Origin: Siphonodentalium dalli
Lineage: Eukaryota; Mollusca; Scaphopoda; Gadilida; Siphonodentaliidae
DNA length: 64,000 nucleotides
NCBI GenBank assembly: GCA_032622095.1
Contig: CP136061.1
Span: forward strand, 2,174,001 to 2,238,000
Direction: 5' to 3'
Positions 57,650 through 64,000 of this stretch are shown here, one piece after another. The notes under the pieces are model-generated. The model was not told the DNA's origin. It was given only the letters and a program-made list of their open reading frames with translations, and searched no databases. Both the position numbers and the translations under genes were made by a program. Position 1 is the stretch's first letter. Every line of letters begins with the position of its first letter.

Positions 57650-58284
57650 TGCGGATGGAACATAGTAACATTTGTAAATAAATATATCACCGAGCCATCC
57701 GCAACTAACTCGATAATGGATTATCGAGTAAGATGCGTGTTGTGTTCTAGTTATGTTGTATTTGTTTCAACGTCACTCTCGCAATCACAGGTCACGGAAA
57801 TGAGATGAAATGCTTTTCACAATGGGCCACATGCCCCACATATCTTCTGAGCTGATAACAAAACGCTCTTCATTGACCATCTATGTTAATAAAAAAAATT
57901 TGTCCCCGTTCAAGTCATCTGAGATCAAAGGCGCCTATCCCGTAATATCTCCCTGGTCACGTGAGCCATGTGTACCAATGTTCCTACATATCGTCTAAGA
58001 AGAGAAGAACATTTCTGTATTGCTCACATATGATAATATCAGTTTTAAGTTGATCCCCAGCTATCCCGTGACAATCATCGGGTCAATTTGCCCATGCTAA
58101 TCAATGTTGCTGTTGGCACATAGTAACATTTGTAAACAAATATATCATTGCGCCATCCGCGTCTTATTCGATAATGGATTATCGAGTAAGATGCGTGTTC
58201 TGTTCTAGTTATGTTGTATTTGTTTCAAAGTCACTCTCACAATCACAGGTCAAGGAAATGAGATGAAATGCTCTTCACAAGACG
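57650..58284. mobile_element. Candidate miniature terminal-direct-repeat element
   Basis: Direct repeats of about 165 bp (57657-57822 and 58119-58284; both contain 'cgataatggattatcgagta' and 'ttctagttatgttgtatttg') flank a 295-bp body that is a copy of the dispersed repeat at 45330-46330. The plan matches a TRIM-like element, but no primer-binding site or flanking target duplication could be fixed, so local tandem duplication is the alternative. Confidence 0.5.
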
Positions 58285-58649
58285 TTGCATCGTTTTAGTT
58301 ATATTCAAGGGAGATGATGTGGTATAAATGTTTTTATGTGTAAGCAATATTTGCTAAGTGGGTGTCTGACCAGGTAACACGTTGTCCAGACGTAGTGAAC
58401 ACCAAACCTGGCACACCAGAATGACAAAAACAAGTCAAAGTGAGATGCCGGCAGGTAGACCAGAGGCCTTTTGGAAAGTCAAATGAGGATAAGAGCGAAA
58501 AACGGCTTAAAACATATTTGTCAAAAGAATCGTTCACGCAATACTGCTGGACACAAAATACACGGGCTATATATGTTGCAATGTCTCCTCTACACAACAC
58601 TATGCTTGGCAATATTTTAAGTTCCCATCCCGATGACTCAGTAAGTAAG

Positions 58650-58925
58650 GCACATGGTACTAAATGGAGGGGACCTCGATGACCCAGTCGGCAAGGCGCA
58701 CAAACTCCCACGCGGAAACCCCGATGTCCCAGTCATCAACGTGTATGGCCCTCTTACGGGTTGGATCCCGGTGCCTCAACCGGTAAGGTGCATGGTATTC
58801 TCATGGAAGGACCCGGGTGATATAATTAGTAAGTCGTATACAACCTTATGGAGGGGACCCCGGTGTCCAATATTACTACGGAGGCGGCCCCGGTGCTTCA
58901 ACCAGCAAGGCACATGGCCATAAAC
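58650..58925. repeat. About 50-bp tandem repeat resembling SINE heads
   Basis: Five or six diverged units of the type 'ggacc(c/t)cg(g/a)tg' 'cccagtcggcaaggcgca'. The phrase 'agtcggcaag' resembles the tRNA A-box region of the two SINEs in this window, but no unit has a B box. Confidence 0.7.
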
Positions 58926-59200
58926 CTTAATTTCTTATCTGGTACCCAACATAAATCAGTTTGTGGTGTATCTATGACACAAAGGTTTGTCAGCCACCAA
59001 GTAATGTAATTATATATATATTTATAATATCAAATAACATATATGTAGTGGGGTTGTATAAATTCCAAAGCAACCCCGAAACTCAACACTAGGATGTGAT
59101 ACTAACATAAGATAATAAATTGTTTGTATATTATATTAATAAATGTTTTAAAGTCTATACATATTAATAATGCCATATAGGCAGTGTGCTTGTTAAAAAT

Positions 59201-59269
59201 AATAACAGGTAGTAAAGTTCCTCAAAGTAGTAACAGGTAGTAAAGTTCCTCAAAGTAGTAACAGGTAGA
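59201..59269. repeat. 27-bp tandem repeat, 2.5 units
   Basis: 'taacaggtagtaaagttcct' plus 'caaagtag' repeats. Confidence 0.93.
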
Positions 59270-59848
59270 CTAGTTTATAGAATTTATAGTTAATAAGTGA
59301 TGCAAAAGTCTAGTTTATAACTATGCCCTTGTTGTTATCGGGTGGTATCTGAATCCAACGAGATCGCATCGCGCGTATAAATTCCCACATTTTAAATATT
59401 TCCGCGCTATCATATATGCGAATTTTACATATTAAATATCGGTATACACAAATTATGGCATCCAGGTGAGACATAAAAATCTCTTGCGGAAAACAGACGA
59501 ACACGGACGGAAAGGCGGACTGACCAATCGGCAGACACGGAATGTCGGCCACAAAACGTTATCCGACATTATATTAAATATGTATTAGCGACTTTTATGT
59601 GTCAAGGAGTTGATTGTATGCGTGGCTGGAGCTGGACCGTTGGAGTCCGCAATATTTATAACAACCAACGCTATCCATTTACATGCACACGCACGTGTTT
59701 ACATGCTTGACACTCTGGGGTCCGGAGCCCCCGTCTTTGTATAAATATGTAAACCATAATATTTATATACTTATTAAAAGATACACTGAAAAAAAAAAAC
59801 TTAGTCAAAAGTAACTAAGTTACCTTAGTCATAACCCCCGTCTCAAAA

Positions 59849-60016
59849 CTAAGGAAGATGATGTGGTATAACTGTACCACGTGTACCATATTATTAACTT
59901 AAGTAAGATGAGGTGGTATAACTGTACCACGTGTACCATATTATAAACTTAAGGGGGGTGGTGTGGTATAACTGTACCACGTGTACCGTATTATTAACTT
60001 AAGGGAGGTGATGTGG
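59849..60016. repeat. 58-bp tandem repeat, 3 units
   Basis: 'gtggtataactgtaccacgt' 'gtacc(a/g)tatta' repeats three times with 'aacttaag' between units; each unit includes the palindrome accacgtggt-like 'gtaccacgtgtac'. Confidence 0.93.
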
Positions 60017-60289
60017 TTAATTATGTAATGGTTAAGCACTGTGTATAAATACAAGATTACACATCTAAGTAATAAGAGCATACCTTAATTGTCGATGAGC
60101 AGGAGTGAGTCGAGGAGAATGGAATGTAGAATATTCCATGCAGTAATAATTGTGTGATATACGCTATGGTAAACGTATATATAACATGGCTATCATGATT
60201 CCTCAGACACACCAGAGAGTATGTGCATGGTCACAATTAGTTTCACAAATGTGACTCGAGATGGGGGAAACTCAGTCTGGGTGAACGTC

Positions 60290-60314
60290 GACTCTATATT
60301 TGAAATATAGAGTC
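60290..60314. repeat. Short perfect hairpin
   Basis: 'gactctatattt' followed by 'gaaatatagagtc'; nearly perfect palindrome. Confidence 0.85.
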
Positions 60315-60406
60315 TGGAGCTTATGTTGCCAAAACCATTTCTATTCAGCGAAGAGCTTCCCCAAAATGACGTCACGGATTTAAAAAAATACATCGATGAT
60401 TGACAG

Positions 60407-60667
60407 GTGTCCCCACGTGTTATTTGTTGTGCTTCGCAACAGCAATGGCCTGTGTCGCGACATAAACTTACAGCAGATAATATTTGTCGTGTGTGCGACT
60501 ATTCTTTTTCGGGAGATGAACTCGCTGCATCAACCGGAAAGCTGCATCCGAGAGCAAAAAATAAGGTCGTCATCAAAAATGATGCTTTAGAACTATTTAA
60601 AAGCATAAAATTAAGTCATTTCCTCGGTGTTAACTTTCAGATGACTTTTTTACGACAAATAATTTGA
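60407..60667 (+). other. Open frame of 86 codons, possible exon
   Basis: It reads ADNICRVCDYSFSGDELAAS in the middle, with a CxxC pair, and is followed by a Lys-rich stretch. No family recognised and splice borders are not clear. It lies upstream of a diverged piece of the 3.7-kb tandem unit, so it could be part of the related gene or noise. Confidence 0.2.
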
Positions 60668-61189
60668 TTTGCAAACCATGGTACAATAAAGTAAATCAAA
60701 AATACACGGACATGAGTGAGTTCTATTTATATTTATGGGAGGCCAAGTTGGTACCATGCGCAGGCCTATCTATCAGGTCTAGCACATCCTTCAAATTAAT
60801 CCGAATCGTACCGAATATATAATTTCGAAGCCATTGTTTCTGTCTGTTGTATTTGCAAGCATCGCTTTCGATCGGAGAAATTCCGCTCTGTTACTATATT
60901 TAGAGGTGACATTATGGGAGTCTCCGCCCACTAACACTTGTTTATTGACCCATACGGTTTCATTGGACGGAAAATAATTTACGCAATCAATCAGATTACG
61001 GAATCCCGAGGACTTGGAAATGAGATAGCGATGTTATCCGTCAGACCTTATATTCAATGTTGTAATGAATATTTAGGTATGAGTTTATTCAGACTGGGGG
61101 AAACTCTGCTAGAAAGTATAAAATGGAACAAAAATATTCCTTACTGGAAAGAGTAATTGTTTTTGAATCAACATTTAAACACACATTTT

Positions 61190-61528
61190 GACTAAGTTAT
61201 GTGGGCATAAATTTGAATTAAATGTATGATATTCTCTAAGGTGTTACTAGTTAAATGTCTTTTTGTTTTGTCCCTAAATAGTTCCACTCAACTTGTGTTC
61301 CATAATGCGTATCTATATACTTCATAATCACATACCTACCACTATATTACTAATTTGACCAATATTATATATGAAACTAGGAATATAGAGCCCGGAGTTC
61401 TGAACGGCATACCCATCGGATAGCATCCATACCCAGGGACATATTATGTAAGAGCCCAAAATCTAACAAAATTACTGTATTGTCTGTGTTTTTATCAATT
61501 CATTTAAATGTATTTGTCACATACTCAT
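61190..61528. repeat. Diverged fragment of the 3.7-kb tandem unit
   Basis: Phrases such as 'ccactatattactaat', 'gtattgtctgtgtt' and 'tatcaattca(g/t)ttaaatgta' match 41090-41250 of the array in the same order. The match is cut by the SINE at 61535. This shows an older, separate copy of the unit 17 kb away. Confidence 0.75.
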
Positions 61529-61534
61529 GCTTAA

Positions 61535-61847
61535 GGGGCCTCGGTGGCTCAGTCGGTAAAGGGTACAAATCCAAAGCTATTCGCCTTCAGTGATGGCGAT
61601 AAGGGTTCAAATCCACATAGTGGACATTGTAACTCAAACTTGTTATAAGGTAGAGTTGCCATTTATTCGTCGATTGCCGGTGGTTTGCCGCCCATGGTCG
61701 AGTAGTTAATCAGCAAATGAAATACCTATTAACTATATTAACCATAATTGTACGGATTTCCTCCACCACTAAAACTGGCAATGTCGTGATATAGCCTTAG
61801 TTGATGAAAGCGACATTAAACCTCAATCAATCAATCGATCAACTGAG
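61535..61847 (+). mobile_element. tRNA-derived SINE, second copy
   Basis: A box (about 61543-61562, 'ggtggctcagtcggtaaag'), B box (about 61613-61624, 'gggttcaaatcc'), a body about 300 bp long and a tail 'cattaaacctcaatcaatc'. Flanks 'actcatgcttaa' and 'actgaggcttaa' are an imperfect 12-bp target duplication. More diverged than the copy at 27527, so older or another subfamily. Confidence 0.85.
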
Positions 61848-62299
61848 GCTTAATTGTATAAATACAGCTAGCGCGAGAAAAATTTACTTAGTGTTTTTAA
61901 TATTTTGTTTTTTGAGAAATTGTCGTAATAAGGTATCGGTATTTGATGTGATAGCACACTTACTTTAATTGGTCAAGTACATTTCGTTGGATATTCAAAT
62001 TCGAAAAATGGGCATAAAAGGTCGGACTGAACCAAAATTCGAATTTGACCTGTATTTCCATGCTATTAATCCACATACTCATATTATTTTGATAGCTATT
62101 CATGTAATCATAACATGACAATGTGTTATCATCCGCATAAAAAGTTGATAAGCGACAAAACTCTGCCAAACATTGTCGGATCGAATCAAAATTCAAACGT
62201 AGGATCGAATCCAAATTCAAACTTGGTCGGAACTTTATCGTATGAAGGCCAAATACCATGTTTCATCAAATGCTGTCAGATACTATAATTCATGTTAAC

Positions 62300-62700
62300 A
62301 TCCGGACAAAAAAATAATCGGCAAATTATAGCCAAACAGGAGGCATAACTCCGTCAGTACTATTCAGAGCGAGCCATAATTAGAAACTGACCTCAGTGTA
62401 TCAATGATCCACATATTAAATTTCAGTAATCGGATTATCATATTAAGTTGAGTTATCATCCGGACTACAAAATAGTCAGCAAATTCTAAGACAAACAGGG
62501 GCATAACTCCGCCAGAAATCGGCGGACCGGATAAAAATTTGAACTCGATCGTGACCCATACCAAGTTCCATTACATTACATAAGTATGATATACTATTCA
62601 AGTTAACATCCGGAAAACAAAATAACCGGCAATTTCCAAGTCAAAAAAGGGGCATAACTCTGTAAAAATGGTCTGACTAAACCCAAATGCGAACCGAACG
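62300..62700. repeat. About 155-bp tandem or dispersed repeat, 3 units
   Basis: 'ggcataactc(c/t)g' preceded by '(c)ggcaaatt' recurs near 62341, 62500 and 62651; 'gttaacatccgga' separates units. Probably the internal part of a mobile repeat that extends left to about 61960. Confidence 0.75.
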
Positions 62701-62946
62701 AACTGACGCCCCCGCATGCGAACCGAACAGGCAGACGGACGGACACCGTTCAATTCTATAGTCTCCCGAAATGATATTCCTGGCAACAATTTTAACAACC
62801 AGCATCAGCTCCATTCAACACAGCCACTGACACAATATTACATTTATTACATTCGTGTTTCGCTCGTATCAACACGGGCCACGGGGCTCTGCAACAATAT
62901 CCAATAACACATACAAGCTTATGTCCAACCGACACATTTTACTCAC

Positions 62947-63249
62947 CCTGACAGTCAACTCCAGCGTCGTACCAGTGGTGACAGTAAGTCCGCGAATGGG
63001 AGCAATCCCATATTGCAGCCTCCTCCCCTGTACATGCGACGTCTCTCATCCAGACAGTTCCCGTACCTTGTCCGTAGGTTTCTCGCCCTCTGGCGATGCC
63101 TCCTCGAAATCCCAGCATCTTGCACACGACAGCTGCATCAGAGTCATCCCAATCTCCGCTTTGGCCGCATACTGTTCCCCATTGACCGTTCATATACACC
63201 TCAACTCGACCGGATGTTATTATTGATCCACCAACCAGGCGAATGTTTT
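62947..63249 (-). CDS. SRCR-domain exon of a scavenger-receptor-type protein
   Basis: A 303-nt minus-strand exon with good borders: acceptor 'ttatcagttgcag' and donor 'gtgagt', phase 1 on both sides, the usual state for SRCR exons. It encodes one complete scavenger receptor cysteine-rich domain: IRLVGGSIITSGRVEVYMNG, QWGTVCGQSGDWDDSDAAVV, CKMLGFRGG, WMRDVACTGEEAAIWDC and HHWYDAGVDCQG. Six cysteines sit at the class B-like positions (VC, VC, AC, DC, YC, DC). SRCR proteins are secreted or membrane-bound and bind microbial or modified ligands; gene families are large in marine invertebrates. It may belong to the same minus-strand gene as the exons at 14.9-21.2 kb or, more likely given the distance, to a neighbour. 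Confidence 0.92.
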
Positions 63250-63330
63250 CTGCAACTGATAAAACACATCAATTGGTCGATGTCACTCGATGTGTCGCAG
63301 TTACGACCTCATGTGCACCGATGTACACCA

Positions 63331-63625
63331 TTACTGTCTGCTTAATATATTAAATTTAATGTTGATGCCCGGTGTATATCGATGTATAGAGTTACTGTCT
63401 GCATAATATATTAAATTCAATGTTGATACCCGGTGTATATAGAAGTACATTCTTGCAGTACTGTCTGCATAATATAATAAATGCAATGTTGATGCCCGGC
63501 GTATATCGATGTACATCCTTGCAGTACTGTATGCATAATATATTAAATTCAATGTTGGTGCCCGTTGTATACCGTTGTGCAGGCTTACTGTCTGCATAAT
63601 ACAATAAATTCAATGTTATGTTTGT
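63331..63625. repeat. About 60-bp tandem repeat, 5 units
   Basis: 'actgtctgc(a/t)taatat' and 'aatg(c/t)aatgttgatgccc' alternate in five units with moderate divergence. It lies in the upstream intron of the SRCR exon. Confidence 0.92.
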
Positions 63626-64000
63626 GTCCTGTGAATATCGTTGATGTACATCAACCCATTGAAATGGACTATTGTTGAGTTATATTGGAACCATTCATTG
63701 GCCAAACGACTGATTCCGTAATGATGGAGTTTTCGTAATATAACTCCATGAGTAATCATATACAATTATCTGGAAAAGTCATTGAATGTTACCAAAATGG
63801 CAATTCCTTGATTCTTTAGTGTTTTCTGTAGCTATGTTATACAATATTTGATGACAGATGTGCACTGTTGAGCTGTCAGCTCTAAAGCCATATTCGTGTT
63901 TGTAACGGACATTAGATAGTCTGCTTAACGTACCGTCGCATCAGAACTAAACTGCTTTATCTACATTTTGGCGGGAAAATAAAATATTGGTATATTTCGT
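63626..64000. other. No gene recognised
   Basis: AT-rich sequence to the window end; nothing recognised. Confidence 0.4.

Overview
This is an AT-rich, intron-rich, repeat-dominated piece of animal nuclear DNA. It has no operons, no ribosome-binding sites and no dense coding. Host coding sequence appears only as short exons with AG...GT borders, surrounded by LINEs, SINEs, MITE-like inverted-repeat elements, minisatellites and tandem duplications. A marine lophotrochozoan, most likely a mollusc, fits best: SRCR and receptor-phosphatase exons, a CR1-type LINE with a 2A-like leader, tRNA-derived SINEs ending in a 'taaaccc(t)aa' type tail, and arrays built on TGACCTTGA/TCAAGGTCA. The species cannot be named from this window. 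Layout. 1-520: 13-bp minisatellite. 0.5-14.5 kb: no recognisable gene; hairpins, a 43-bp minisatellite, a 1.73-kb inverted-repeat transposon inserted in another minisatellite (8.2-10.0 kb) and a Harbinger-like MITE (10.5-11.6 kb). 14.9-21.2 kb, minus strand: fragments of a receptor-type protein tyrosine phosphatase gene, comprising a Cys-rich extracellular exon, a perfectly readable transmembrane exon, a juxtamembrane exon and two exons of a divergent PTP domain. The rest of the catalytic domain is not seen and probably lies beyond the left edge. 20.3-27.2 kb: a nearly intact LINE (about 5.1 kb, ORF1 and ORF2 joined by a TAATG stop-start overlap) lies exactly between two 913-bp direct repeats that differ at only about five positions; each repeat carries a copy of the Cys-rich exon. 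27.2-32.5 kb: repeat debris including a SINE with clear target-site duplications and palindromes. 32.7-34.1 kb, minus strand: a GC-richer, frameshifted coding relic of unidentified origin. 34.9-44.9 kb: tandem array of a 3.7-3.85-kb unit (two full and two partial copies); each copy holds an exon-like reading frame broken by a different lesion. 45-54.3 kb: dispersed repeats, a 260-bp-arm foldback element, a decayed CR1-type LINE on the minus strand, and three copies of a repeat rich in TCAAGGTCA motifs. 54.4-63 kb: more tandem repeats, a candidate miniature terminal-repeat element, a second SINE and a diverged piece of the 3.7-kb unit. 62.9-63.2 kb, minus strand: one intact SRCR-domain exon. 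The host exons seen with confidence (SRCR, Cys-rich, transmembrane, PTP) are all on the minus strand, but 42 kb of repeats separates the SRCR exon from the others, so one gene is not shown. Coordinates of repeat borders and identity estimates were read by eye.
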